Shown: piece after piece, positions 36,766 through 47,226 of the stretch
Layout: the number at the start of each line of letters is the position of its first letter
How positions within the stretch are numbered: position 1 is the first letter of the stretch
Assembly: GCA_003138515.1 (NCBI GenBank)
Contig: PLGG01000074.1
Span: 1 to 64,000 of the forward strand
Direction of reading: 5' to 3'
From: Acidobacteriaceae bacterium
Lineage (GTDB): Bacteria; Acidobacteriota; Terriglobia; Terriglobales; Acidobacteriaceae
Length of the DNA stretch: 64,000 bases
Position numbers and translations under genes: made by a program
The notes under the pieces: model-generated
Databases searched by the model: none
What the model saw: the letters and a program-made list of their open reading frames with translations, nothing else
What the model was told of the DNA's origin: nothing

Positions 36766-37704
36766 TTACTCTGCGAGACGCCTGAGAAAGATGGCGCTGG
36801 GAAATTGCCCGCTCTCGATGGTGAGACCATCTTCGAAGACTGTAGGGCGAATATCCGGGAAGATTTTTCGCAGTTCGCCGGGCCGCTGATGGTGAAGCAT
36901 GGACAATGAGCCGGCGATCTCAAAACTGCGGTTCATCAAGAGAAAAGCGTAGAGCAGTGCCGATTCATGGGAGAAGAACAGCGCCGTCGACAGCAAGTCG
37001 GGAGCGTAATCGTAGGGAAAGTAGATGTCGTGAAAGTGGGCGTAGACGCCGGGTGCGAGACGGGGCAGCATTTCCAGAATGATGAGGTTCAGTTCGCCGG
37101 CCGGGGCGAGGGTGTGGCTGGAGTCGACAAAGAAAAGATCTCCGGCGCCGAGCTTCTGGACGCATTCGGAGCCAACATCCTGGACCTTTTGAGGGACGAG
37201 ATCGATCCGGCCCGTCTTGCTTTCACGTTGAAGAAAAGCGGTCGGGTAGGGCTCGATGCAGACGATGCGCGGCGAATAGCCTTCGTCCTGTGCGGCCATT
37301 AAGCAGACGGCGGTGGAAACGCCGCAACCGATCTGAACGATCTGCTTTGGCCGGCGCGCGCGAATAAAGCAATACAGGAAGTCGGCCTCGACTTCGCCGT
37401 ACCCCTCGTCACTGCCGTTCATTCTTACGGCGGAATTGTGGATAGCGAACTGCTTCAAAGCATCGCGGTAGTTCTCGGTACATTCGTCGATCCATGCCAC
37501 CTGAGAATCGATGTCGCCTAAAACGCCCTGGAAACTGCGCGGCTTCCGCCACGAGGTAGTTCCGCGCAAGGTGCGGATGTCGGGGATCTCCGAATAAAAA
37601 TGGCGCGGAAGAATATCGATACGAAATCGCTGGCCGATCTCGAAGGCGCTCCTTAGAAGGTTCTTACCTCGCGTCTTGAGAAATCGCTTGAGCGTAGGTG
37701 GCAT
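36766..37704 (-). CDS. SAM-dependent methyltransferase (Methyltransf_24-like)
   Basis: 312-residue class I methyltransferase. ATG 37704 is preferred over TTG 37713 because AGGAG fits its spacing. Motif I is IVQIGCGVSTAVCLMAAQ, then PRIVCIEPYPTAFLQRE, DLFFVDSSHTLAPAGELN and VYAHFHDIYFPYDY, which is the pattern of metal-using sugar O-methyltransferases related to MycE and the Methyltransf_24 group. It stands alone on the minus strand inside the polysaccharide locus. A role in sugar methylation is inferred from context. Confidence 0.8.
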   Translation of the reverse strand: MPPTLKRFLKTRGKNLLRSAFEIGQRFRIDILPRHFYSEIPDIRTLRGTTSWRKPRSFQGVLGDIDSQVAWIDECTENYRDALKQFAIHNSAVRMNGSDEGYGEVEADFLYCFIRARRPKQIVQIGCGVSTAVCLMAAQDEGYSPRIVCIEPYPTAFLQRESKTGRIDLVPQKVQDVGSECVQKLGAGDLFFVDSSHTLAPAGELNLIILEMLPRLAPGVYAHFHDIYFPYDYAPDLLSTALFFSHESALLYAFLLMNRSFEIAGSLSMLHHQRPGELRKIFPDIRPTVFEDGLTIESGQFPSAIFLRRLAE

Positions 37705-38018
37705 GACTCGCAATCTCCTGTACTGGCATCAAGCCGCGCAATTGTTCCGCCTCGCTGGGAGGTTCTGCCAGGGTTTTCCGTTTCAACGGGAACCCTCATC
37801 TCGGCGGCTCAATCGCAGCCAGTGTACACCGAGCCACCACGTGAAGGAGCAATGCAATACTTAGCGCGTTATGTCCAGGTTGCGGTGAGCCGGAATGCGG
37901 ATGGCGCGTTTCACGATTCTCTGCCTAACTGCCGATCGGCCTGTTCAGGTCATGAGCCCAAAACTGATCCGCGCACTTTTACGAGAAAAATTAGCCAGAA
38001 TAGGCGGCGGAGAACCGC
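37705..38018. other. Divergent intergenic region with strong hairpin
   Basis: 314 bp between a minus-strand methyltransferase gene and a plus-strand glycosyltransferase gene. AGGGTTTTCCGTT (37770-37782) and AACGGGAACCCT (37785-37796) form a ~12-bp stem with one bulge and a tiny loop. It lies in the presumed leader of the minus-strand gene. GGCGGAGAACCGC directly before 38019 provides the ribosome site of the plus-strand gene. Confidence 0.45.
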
Positions 38019-38813
38019 ATGAAAATCAGTATTGTTACTTTGTCCTATAACCAGCGGGCCTTTCTTCGAGAGGCGATCGACTCGATTCTGCAGCAAGACT
38101 ACCCCGACTTGGAGTACATTGTTGTCGATCCTGGCTCGACGGACGGCAGTCGCGAATTAGTTCGGAGTTATGGAGAGCAGATATCACATGTTATCTTCGA
38201 ACCTGACCAGGGCGCCGCGGATGGTCTAAATAAGGGGTTTGGCCGGGCGACCGGTGAGATTTTCGGATTTCTAAATGCCGATGACTTCCTGTTGCCCGGC
38301 GCCCTGCGCAGGGTTGCGGAGTTTTTCCAGTCGCATCCGCGCTGCGATATGGTCTTGGGAAACGGGTATGTTGTGGACGCTCACGGCCGCAATCTGCGTC
38401 AGGTGAGGGCTAGAGATTTCACGGTTCGGCGATATCTCTATGGGGGGACGCAATGGCTCCAGCAATCAACGTTCTTCCGTCGCGAGGCATTCCTGCTGTC
38501 GCCCCGTTTCAATACCGAGAATCGAACCAGCTGGGATGGCGAGTTATTCGTGTGCCTGGCGCAGATGGGAGCTACCGTTGGCTATATCAACGCGGATCTT
38601 GCTGCCTTTCGGATTCACGGCGGATCCATTTCAGGAACCGGCAGGTTAGAGGATGCTTATAGGGAAGATTGTAGGCGCATTTTTCGGCAGATTCGCGGGC
38701 GGGAATGGCGCGTGACGGATGACTTATTGCGGCAACTCTATAGAGTCGAAGGTCTACTTCTCCGCACCGGATTGCGGTTGAAGGTTGCGGCTGGGAAGCG
38801 GGATGCTGCATGA
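38019..38813 (+). CDS. Glycosyltransferase family 2
   Basis: 264-residue GT-A inverting glycosyltransferase. Donor-binding start ISIVTLSYNQRAFLREAIDS, YIVVDPGSTDGS, and the DXD-type LNADDFLLPGAL are clear, followed by acceptor-site residues near TSWDGELFVCLAQMG. Soluble, no transmembrane segment. Its stop overlaps the ATG of the next gene (ATGA, 38810-38813), so both are coupled and probably add consecutive sugars. Confidence 0.9.
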   Translation: MKISIVTLSYNQRAFLREAIDSILQQDYPDLEYIVVDPGSTDGSRELVRSYGEQISHVIFEPDQGAADGLNKGFGRATGEIFGFLNADDFLLPGALRRVAEFFQSHPRCDMVLGNGYVVDAHGRNLRQVRARDFTVRRYLYGGTQWLQQSTFFRREAFLLSPRFNTENRTSWDGELFVCLAQMGATVGYINADLAAFRIHGGSISGTGRLEDAYREDCRRIFRQIRGREWRVTDDLLRQLYRVEGLLLRTGLRLKVAAGKRDAA

Positions 38814-39877
38814 GAGCCGCGGTTCTTTGGACTGGCCTGTCGGGATATCTCAATGCGTGCCTCAAGGAGCTTGCCAGCCGCGAAGGGGTGGAACTGTTTG
38901 TAAGTCACCAGGCGCCTGTCGAGGACGCTCCCTTCGACGACGGTCAGTTTGAATGGATCCCAAATCGCCTGGTATGGCGATCAACGGTCGATGTCGCGCT
39001 GCTAAGGACCCGATTGCGCGCGTTTGATCCGGAGATATTGGTTTTCTGCGGGTGGCACGTCCCTGGATATCGACAAGTCGCGAAGGAATTTGCCAAGAGG
39101 TGCTTTCGCGTTATGGCCATAGATAACCCCTGGGAGGCCACGCTGAAGCAGAGGATAGGCACACTCATCGCGCCTTGGTACATCCGCCCCCTTGCAGATG
39201 CAGTCTGGGTTCCAGGGGAGCGGCAGGCGGCTTTTGCCAGGAGGTTGGGAATTGAACAGCGCGCCATTCTTTGGGGCTCGTTGTCCTGCGATCAGCCCTC
39301 GATTGAAACCGTGCACCTTTCGCGCTTAGCCGAGGGACGAGCCGTTCCGCGCTCCTTTGTTTTTGTGGGAGAGTTTGCCGCGCACAAGGGCGTGGATGAG
39401 CTTGCAAAAGCCTACGAGACGTACCGGGAGAAATCAGTCGATCCCTGGCCTCTGGTTTGTTGTGGTGCTGGTCCCTTGGGTTCTCGTCTCGAAGGCAACC
39501 CTGGCATTCGCGTCGATGGATTTGTGCAGCCGGATCGCCTATGCGAGATACTAGGCTCAGCCGGATGTCTGGTTCTGCCGAGCAGCATTGATCACTGGGG
39601 AGTTGTGGTTCACGAGGCGGCTTCAGCGGGGCTGCTGATTCTTGCATCGGTGAATGTTGGCGCAGCGGTGCACCTCGTCCAGGATAACTACAACGGGTAC
39701 CTATTTGATAGCCGGGACGTGAAAGGGCTCGCCGCCCTTATGTCCCATATCAGCGATCTGAGCGAGGCGCGCCTTGATGCAATGTCCCGGGCCAGTCATC
39801 TGCTCTCAAAGCAGTATTCACCGGTACGGTGGGCCGATACACTTCTAGATGGTTTCCGCGCTTGTTCGCGGCATTAA
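38810..39877 (+). CDS. Glycosyltransferase family 4
   Basis: 355-residue GT-B glycosyltransferase. N-terminal acceptor domain (LWTGLSGYLNACLKEL) and C-terminal donor domain with FVFVGEFAAHKGVDELAKAY, GNPGIRVDGFVQPDRL and GCLVLPSSIDHWGVVVHEAAS, in which the EX7E motif reads Asp/His...Glu (first Glu replaced by Asp-His), a variation seen in some GT4 members. Starts within the stop of the preceding GT2 gene and is followed by another glycosyltransferase gene 7 bp later, forming a run of three. Confidence 0.85.
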   Translation: MRAAVLWTGLSGYLNACLKELASREGVELFVSHQAPVEDAPFDDGQFEWIPNRLVWRSTVDVALLRTRLRAFDPEILVFCGWHVPGYRQVAKEFAKRCFRVMAIDNPWEATLKQRIGTLIAPWYIRPLADAVWVPGERQAAFARRLGIEQRAILWGSLSCDQPSIETVHLSRLAEGRAVPRSFVFVGEFAAHKGVDELAKAYETYREKSVDPWPLVCCGAGPLGSRLEGNPGIRVDGFVQPDRLCEILGSAGCLVLPSSIDHWGVVVHEAASAGLLILASVNVGAAVHLVQDNYNGYLFDSRDVKGLAALMSHISDLSEARLDAMSRASHLLSKQYSPVRWADTLLDGFRACSRH

Positions 39878-39884
39878 GGTGGAT

Positions 39885-41021
39885 ATGTCATCGGTTCGAT
39901 TCGCCATCTCATACACAGTAAAAGATGAGTCAAGGATGTTGCCTGCCGCAATCGACTATCATCTCGCCGCCGGCTGTTCACGCATTTATGTTTTCTGGGA
40001 TGGAACATCTGACGGCTCAGATTTGCTGCTCTCCGCATACCCATCAGTCATTGCGCGCAACTCTATTACCCCCGACGAGGCGGCAGATGCGCCCCAGTGG
40101 ATCACCAAGATTCTTCCTTGGTGGGATGTAGATATGGATGTTCGCAAGTGCATTAATGCCTATTACGCGGCAAGGAGCGCTGCACGCGAAGGTATTGATT
40201 GGTTGATCAGTCTTGATGCCGATGAGTTGATTTGGATGGAGAATGATAGTCCGATAAACCAAGACAGTGTTGTAAGACAGTTATGTCGTGTGCCGGATAA
40301 CATCGACCAACTGCTTTTGCCCAACCTGGATTCTGTGGCCACATCCGGGGAGTCTAAGAGCCCGTTTTCGGATTGCGTATACTTTATGAATCGCTTTCCT
40401 GCGACTGAATTCGTTTGGCGATCCTCCCGTGCATTGTTGATTCGGATAGGAGGGTCACCAGAACTCGTCGCATGGTACGATTATTTCTTTTATCAGGTTC
40501 GGTTTGCTGGAGCGCTGCCTCGGTTGATGCGCGAGCCCAAGAGCCGGCGCAGAATCCCAGCGGGCTATTTCTTAGGTTACAGCAGCTATAAGTCTTTCAT
40601 TAGAATAGCGACATTCTCGAACTTCAAGTTTGCAACGCATCGCTGGATGCGTGATGTGAGAGCACCCCGAACCATGGCACTTGGTAATGTACTTCACTAC
40701 GATATGCCGGATGCGGCCTATTTTGCCGCTAAATTCCGGAAACGGCAAGAAGGAATATTACAGAAATTCTTTTACCTGAGATATCGACTTGCATTAGTAG
40801 CGAGGAATTGCTCTGATAGCGAGATCAAGGAGTTCTTTGACGACTACATAGCAATACGGGAGCCCGCTCGGATTGCACGTCTGGAAAGCAAGGGGATCTT
40901 GTTAAGAATCGATGCGGTCGCGGATTTCATGAAGGGAAGACAAGGAGATGCAGTGTTGGCGAGGCCTTCGATTATGGCGCCGATTGCTCCGAGTTGCACC
41001 GGTTGCGAGGGGGATGTGTGA
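39885..41021 (+). CDS. GT2/GT92-type glycosyltransferase
   Basis: 378-residue protein starting at ATG 39885, with AAGGTGG as ribosome site 7 bp after the previous stop. The N-terminus VRFAISYTVKDESRMLPAAIDYHLAAG (shown in part), IYVFWDGTSDGS and the metal-binding LISLDADELIW place it in the GT2_5/GT92-like group, in which substrates vary widely. Several RRIPAGY/SYKSFIRI segments follow without known motifs. Base composition is AT-richer than its neighbours, consistent with more recent acquisition. It completes the coupled trio beginning at 38019. Confidence 0.78.
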   Translation: MSSVRFAISYTVKDESRMLPAAIDYHLAAGCSRIYVFWDGTSDGSDLLLSAYPSVIARNSITPDEAADAPQWITKILPWWDVDMDVRKCINAYYAARSAAREGIDWLISLDADELIWMENDSPINQDSVVRQLCRVPDNIDQLLLPNLDSVATSGESKSPFSDCVYFMNRFPATEFVWRSSRALLIRIGGSPELVAWYDYFFYQVRFAGALPRLMREPKSRRRIPAGYFLGYSSYKSFIRIATFSNFKFATHRWMRDVRAPRTMALGNVLHYDMPDAAYFAAKFRKRQEGILQKFFYLRYRLALVARNCSDSEIKEFFDDYIAIREPARIARLESKGILLRIDAVADFMKGRQGDAVLARPSIMAPIAPSCTGCEGDV

Positions 41022-41101
41022 AATGAGTGGAACGTTTATGGTTGGGAAACCGCGCCGCGGCCTGACTTTGAAAAGATATGGCCCGATAGAGCGATGATCG
41101 A

Positions 41102-41746
41102 ATGACCAGGGAGATTCACTACAACTCTGCCGATCACATCTCTGCCAGCTCGGCAGAGGATCCATACCTCCGCCCATCTTTCCCGTTCCGTGACAGACTG
41201 GCGCGGCAGCTATGGAACATCTGTTGGTTACTCCTGTATCGAACATCCCCGCGCCCGCTCCATTCATGGCGTGCGCTGTTGCTTAGGGTGTTCGGAGCCA
41301 AGATAGGGCCGAACTGTCACTTTTATCCCGGATCGAAGATTTGGGCCCCGTGGAATCTGACATGCGCCGACCAGGTGGCGGTAGGCGATGGCGCCGAAAT
41401 CTATAACCCCTCGCCAATGCGCTTCGGATCGCACGCAATCGTGTCGCAGGGCGCCTATGTCTGCGGCGCAACCCACGATCTCGATGATCCCGCATTCCCG
41501 TTGCTTGCTTTTTCCATGGTCATCGGAGCCAACGCCTGGATTTGCGCGCGGGCATTGGTAAGCCCCGGAGTCAACGTGTGTGAAGGCGCCGTGCTTGGAC
41601 TAGGATCGGTAGCAACTCGCGACCTTGAGCCATGGGGAGTGTACGCGGGAGTGCCGGCCGTCAAAGTGAAGGAGAGAAACCGCACGGTGGTTGGCGCAGC
41701 AACTCCAGCGCCGCCGTCATGCCAACCGCTCCCACCCAGGCCCTGA
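41102..41746 (+). CDS. WcaF-like sugar O-acetyltransferase (left-handed beta-helix)
   Basis: 214-residue acetyltransferase. After a ~65-residue N-terminal part with LARQLWNICWLLLYRTSPRP, typical of the WcaF/colanic-acid acetyltransferase group, hexapeptide repeats begin (GAKIGPNCHFYPGSKI, DQVAVGDGAEIY, SHAIVSQGAYVCGATHD, GANAWICARALVSPGV, GAVLGLGSVATRDL). The catalytic His is likely in CGATHDLDD. It would transfer acetyl from acetyl-CoA to a sugar of the exopolysaccharide. Closely followed by the WecB-type gene. Confidence 0.87.
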   Translation: MTREIHYNSADHISASSAEDPYLRPSFPFRDRLARQLWNICWLLLYRTSPRPLHSWRALLLRVFGAKIGPNCHFYPGSKIWAPWNLTCADQVAVGDGAEIYNPSPMRFGSHAIVSQGAYVCGATHDLDDPAFPLLAFSMVIGANAWICARALVSPGVNVCEGAVLGLGSVATRDLEPWGVYAGVPAVKVKERNRTVVGAATPAPPSCQPLPPRP

Positions 41747-41783
41747 GCTTTGCACGCTAGATTCGCGCCTTCACACTGACGAT

Positions 41784-42551
41784 ATGACTTCTCCGGTGTC
41801 ATTCCATGACCGCTATCAGATGATCCTGGGCGTTCGCTTTTTTATCGGGACGGCTCAGGAAGCCATCAATGAGATATCGCGAGAGGGTGGCTTGGTGATC
41901 GTACCGGCCGCGCCTGCGCTTAAGAACCTTCCACGCGACAAGGGGTACCGGGAAGCGTTGCTTGGCGCAGACTTCGCCCTCGCCGACAGCGTCCTGATGG
42001 TGTTGCTCTGGAATCTGATGCAGCGCAACCGGATCGCCAAGCTTTCAGGGCTGAAGTATCTGCGTGCGCTGATCGAACAGGCCGATTTTCGTCCGTGTGG
42101 CAGAAGCTTCTGGGTGATGCCTTCCAGGGATGCGGCCGAGCGCAATGCGGCATGGCTGCGAGCAAAGGGCGTTTCCGTGGGCGATGAGGATGTTCACGTA
42201 GCGCCCATTTACGGCGCGGAGATCCGCGACCCTGTTCTCCTTGAGCGGCTTGAACAGCACCGGCCAAAGCACGTGGTACTCGGCATCGGTGGCGGAATTC
42301 AGGAGCGGCTGGGATTCTATCTCAAACAGAACCTGAGTTATCAGCCGGCGATTCACTGCGTGGGTGCGGCCATAGCGTTTCTTTCTGGAGATCAGGTTAG
42401 AATTCCGGTTTGGGCCGACAAACTGGGCCTCGGCTGGCTATGGCGCAGTATCTCCAATCCGAAGCGTTACGTTCCCCGGTACTGGGACGCCCGGCATCTG
42501 GTGCCATTGATGTTGCGGTATCGGGACCGCCTGCCAATTGCCGGCTCCTGA
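41784..42551 (+). CDS. WecB/TagA/CpsF family glycosyltransferase
   Basis: 255-residue GT26-type glycosyltransferase (N-acetylmannosaminyltransferase family), which usually adds the second sugar to a polyprenyl-diphosphate-linked primer. ATG 41784 is chosen; longer frame from 41691 overlaps the acetyltransferase gene. Visible: VRFFIGTAQEAINEI, GADFALADSVLMVLLWNL (the conserved DGxG-like region is here ADSVLM), HVVLGIGGGIQERLG and CVGAAIAFLSGD. The C-terminal WLWRSISNPKRYVPRY is typical and membrane-contacting. Family assignment is firm, sugar specificity unknown. Confidence 0.85.
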   Translation: MTSPVSFHDRYQMILGVRFFIGTAQEAINEISREGGLVIVPAAPALKNLPRDKGYREALLGADFALADSVLMVLLWNLMQRNRIAKLSGLKYLRALIEQADFRPCGRSFWVMPSRDAAERNAAWLRAKGVSVGDEDVHVAPIYGAEIRDPVLLERLEQHRPKHVVLGIGGGIQERLGFYLKQNLSYQPAIHCVGAAIAFLSGDQVRIPVWADKLGLGWLWRSISNPKRYVPRYWDARHLVPLMLRYRDRLPIAGS

Positions 42552-42642
42552 GCTGCCCTTATTCTCAAGCCTTGCCAGCGAGCGCTGCGCCTGCGCTTAA
42601 CTCTACTGACTTACGAATTCTTTTTTGACCTGCCGATCTAAT

Positions 42643-42678
42643 TGTATAAGTCATATTATGTGTATAAGTCATATTATC
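42643..42678 (+). repeat. 18-bp tandem duplication upstream of GT2 gene
   Basis: TGTATAAGTCATATTATG (42643-42660) is followed directly by a copy differing in the last base (42661-42678). Each copy contains TATAAG and TATTAT, both -10-like. It lies 39 bp before ATG 42717 in an AT-rich pocket, so it may be a duplicated promoter or binding site for the glycosyltransferase gene. Confidence 0.6.
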
Positions 42679-42716
42679 CCACGGCGGCACCATCCATTGT
42701 GTACGAGGATTTTGCG

Positions 42717-43637
42717 ATGAGTGAAAGGGCAAGTATTGCAGTTATCATCTTGACCTACAATGAAACTCTACATTTGTCGCGGGCCCTTGAGCACATTGTG
42801 GGTTTTGCCCAGGAGATTTTTGTAGTGGATTCGTTCTCGACCGACGGGACTGCAGATCTGGCCAGGTCCTACGGCGCGCATGTCCTGCAGCACACCTTTC
42901 AGAATTACGCAAAGCAGTTTGAATGGGCGCTCGATAACGCGCCGATCGCTGCCGAATGGGTAATGCGTCTTGATGCAGACGAGGTTGTCGAGGCCGACCT
43001 TGCGGGAGAGATTGCTTCGAAGCTTGCCAAACTTCCCATCGATGTTACTGGAGTAAATCTCAACCGCAAGACAATTTTTCAGGGAAGATTTATCCGTCAT
43101 GGAGGAAGATACCCTCTGACACTCCTTCGGATCTGGCGCCGTGGCAAGGCGCACATCGAAGACCGTTGGATGGACGAACATATGTATCTCTCGGAGGGCC
43201 GTTCAGTAACCTTCGAAGGTGGCTTTGCGGACCACAGTCTGCGAGACCTCACGTTCTTCATTGACAAACACAATTGGTATGCAAGCCGGGAAGCGTTGGA
43301 CGTGCTGAACAAGCGCCTTCATCTATTTGAGCCGTCGTGCGCTCTCACCGCTGAAGCGACGGCGCGACAGGCAAAGCTGAAGCGCTTCTTTAAGGAATCG
43401 GTCTATAATAGGATTCCGTTTGGATTCTCAGCCTTCGCTTATTTCCTGTATCGATATTTCATCCAACTGGGCTTTCTTGATGGGCGCCAAGGTCTTGTCT
43501 ACCACGTCCTGCAAGGGTTTTGGTACCGGTTTCTGGCGGGGGCAAAAATTCGCGAACTAGAAGCAGCGGTACGCAATGCCTCGTCCGCCGACGACATTCG
43601 CAGCAAGATTGCCGGCTTAACACGGCAGAAGTTTTAG
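42717..43637 (+). CDS. Glycosyltransferase family 2 (WaaE/KdtX-like)
   Basis: 306-residue GT2 enzyme. ATG 42717 with GAGG upstream is preferred; the frame opens earlier across the tandem duplication. Motifs: IAVIILTYNETLHLSRALEH, EIFVVDSFSTDGTADLA, WVMRLDADEVVEADLAGEI (DXD), and later RWMDEHMYLSEG; this arrangement is typical of the WaaE (LPS core beta-glucosyltransferase) group. The C-terminal part has one hydrophobic stretch (GFSAFAYFLYRYFI) for membrane association. Confidence 0.88.
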   Translation: MSERASIAVIILTYNETLHLSRALEHIVGFAQEIFVVDSFSTDGTADLARSYGAHVLQHTFQNYAKQFEWALDNAPIAAEWVMRLDADEVVEADLAGEIASKLAKLPIDVTGVNLNRKTIFQGRFIRHGGRYPLTLLRIWRRGKAHIEDRWMDEHMYLSEGRSVTFEGGFADHSLRDLTFFIDKHNWYASREALDVLNKRLHLFEPSCALTAEATARQAKLKRFFKESVYNRIPFGFSAFAYFLYRYFIQLGFLDGRQGLVYHVLQGFWYRFLAGAKIRELEAAVRNASSADDIRSKIAGLTRQKF

Positions 43638-43649
43638 GAGGAGCCTCTC

Positions 43650-43778
43650 TTGCTCACCCCGCTGCGATCCTGGATGAGCCCGAAAACTCCTTGCACTCTC
43701 TACTCAATGGATTCCTGGAAAGCTCGATTCTGCTCTGCTAGTCTGTATTGTCAGTCTGCTGGATTACTGTCCCGTTAA
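43650..43778 (+). CDS. Possible 42-codon ORF with strong ribosome site
   Basis: A near-perfect AGGAGGAG (43636-43643) overlaps the stop of the preceding glycosyltransferase gene. Six bases later a TTG begins a 42-codon frame to TAA 43776-43778. The peptide (MLTPLRSWMSPKTPCTLYSM...) is not recognised and is Cys/Ser-rich. The Shine-Dalgarno quality suggests translation, perhaps of a decayed gene start, but the peptide itself gives no support. Confidence 0.25.
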   Translation: MLTPLRSWMSPKTPCTLYSMDSWKARFCSASLYCQSAGLLSR

Positions 43779-43857
43779 GAATGCCGGGCATATTCATACG
43801 CTGTATTTATATCTGTGCGAGCCCTATTCAACATCCACCTTCGAGGAGAAGAACGAC

Positions 43858-44862
43858 ATGGCGATAAGGAAAGCGTTGGTTTGCGGCGCCGGCGGCTTTA
43901 TCGGCAGTCACATGGTAAAGCGTCTTCGAGCTGAAGGCTACTGGGTGCGTGGAGCGGATCTGAAGCAAACCGAATACAGTCCGTCGGAAGCGAATGATTT
44001 CGTGATTGCTGATCTGCGTCTTCGCGAGAGCTGGGAGGCAATTCTTGACGAGGGGATAGATGAGGTCTATCAGTTCGCAGCGGATATGGGCGGTGCTGGT
44101 TATATTTTTACCGGGGAAAATGATGCCCACGTCATGCATAACTCGGCGATGATTAATCTCAATGCGGCGGACTTTGCCGCGCGTCGCAAAGTAAGGAGGA
44201 TATTCTACTCATCTTCTGCCTGTATGTACCCTGCTTATAATCAGGAGGACCCGAACAACCCCAAGTGCGCTGAGGAAACCGCCTATCCTGCGGCTCCCGA
44301 CAGCGAATATGGATGGGAAAAACTCTTCAGCGAGCGCCTGTACCTGGCGTTCGCACGTAACTTCGGGCTCGACGTCCGGATCGCCCGCTTTCATAATATC
44401 TTCGGCCCCGAGGGCACCTGGCAGGGCGGAAAGGAAAAAGCTCCTGCCGCTCTCATGCGTAAAGTGGCTGAACAGGCCGACGGCGGACAGATCGAAATAT
44501 GGGGCGACGGCCTGCAGACCCGCTCGTTCCTTTACATCGATGAATGCATTGAAGCCGTCCGCAGGTTAATGGAGAGCTCTTTCCAGGGACCAGTCAACAT
44601 CGGATCGGAGGAAATGGTCACCATCAATCAGATGGCCGAGATGATCATGAAGATTGCCGCCAAGAAACTCGCCATCAAGCATATTCAAGGACCGACCGGC
44701 GTGCGGGGCAGAAACTCCGACAACAAATTGCCGCGCAAGGAGCTCGAGTGGGAGCCTGGTCAGAGCCTCTTCGACGGCCTGTCAAAGACTTATCCGTGGA
44801 TCCACGGTCAGATGCAGGCCGCGTCAAAGAAGATTCCGGAAGTCACTGCCGGCGCCCGCTAG
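43858..44862 (+). CDS. GDP-mannose 3,5-epimerase
   Basis: 334-residue extended SDR enzyme converting GDP-D-mannose to GDP-L-galactose (and GDP-L-gulose). NAD site GAGGFIG (10-16), catalytic Tyr151 and Lys155 (EYGWEK). It aligns closely with plant GME: FAADMGGAGYIF, SSSACMYP, ARFHNIFGPEGTW, WGDGLQTRSFLYIDEC, VNIGSEEMV, GPTGVRGRNSDN. Cys122 and Lys194 fall exactly where plant GME has its epimerisation residues (Cys145 and Lys217 in the Arabidopsis enzyme, a constant offset of 23 that also fits Tyr174/Lys178). Ribosome site GAGGAG. Downstream genes use the same substrate, GDP-mannose, to make GDP-fucose. Confidence 0.92.
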   Translation: MAIRKALVCGAGGFIGSHMVKRLRAEGYWVRGADLKQTEYSPSEANDFVIADLRLRESWEAILDEGIDEVYQFAADMGGAGYIFTGENDAHVMHNSAMINLNAADFAARRKVRRIFYSSSACMYPAYNQEDPNNPKCAEETAYPAAPDSEYGWEKLFSERLYLAFARNFGLDVRIARFHNIFGPEGTWQGGKEKAPAALMRKVAEQADGGQIEIWGDGLQTRSFLYIDECIEAVRRLMESSFQGPVNIGSEEMVTINQMAEMIMKIAAKKLAIKHIQGPTGVRGRNSDNKLPRKELEWEPGQSLFDGLSKTYPWIHGQMQAASKKIPEVTAGAR

Positions 44863-45033
44863 TAGAAGATGAGGCGACGGGACATCGAGGCGCCCGCTCA
44901 CCAAATGCGAACCTTCCACTCGCAAGGGCCAAGGTGAGTTAAGTGGCGCTGTTTGAAGAAGCGGCGTGACGAAGATTATGATCGTCTTAGCTCGATTGCA
45001 TTTGTTAAAGGACCCGGGGGATCCCATCCGAAA

Positions 45034-47021
<1,988 letters not shown>

Positions 47022-47226
47022 GATTCCGGGATGTTGCAATCGTCACGGCCTCTTGCGAACCGCCGGGGAGACCGCATCGCGATGAGATGGAGTGCCGGAG
47101 ACTGTCCGCGCTAAACTAGCACTCATCTTGATACAAGTTACCGGGCAATCTAATCCGAATCACTCTCTATAAGCTGATTTACTATGCCGTGCATCTTATC
47201 CTGCAAGGAACTGAAGCGTATGCTTC

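Noticed and set aside
43520-43741. Plus-strand frame overlapping the end of the GT2 gene
   Set aside because: Most of it is an alternative frame of the glycosyltransferase; only the short frame from 43650 has its own ribosome site.
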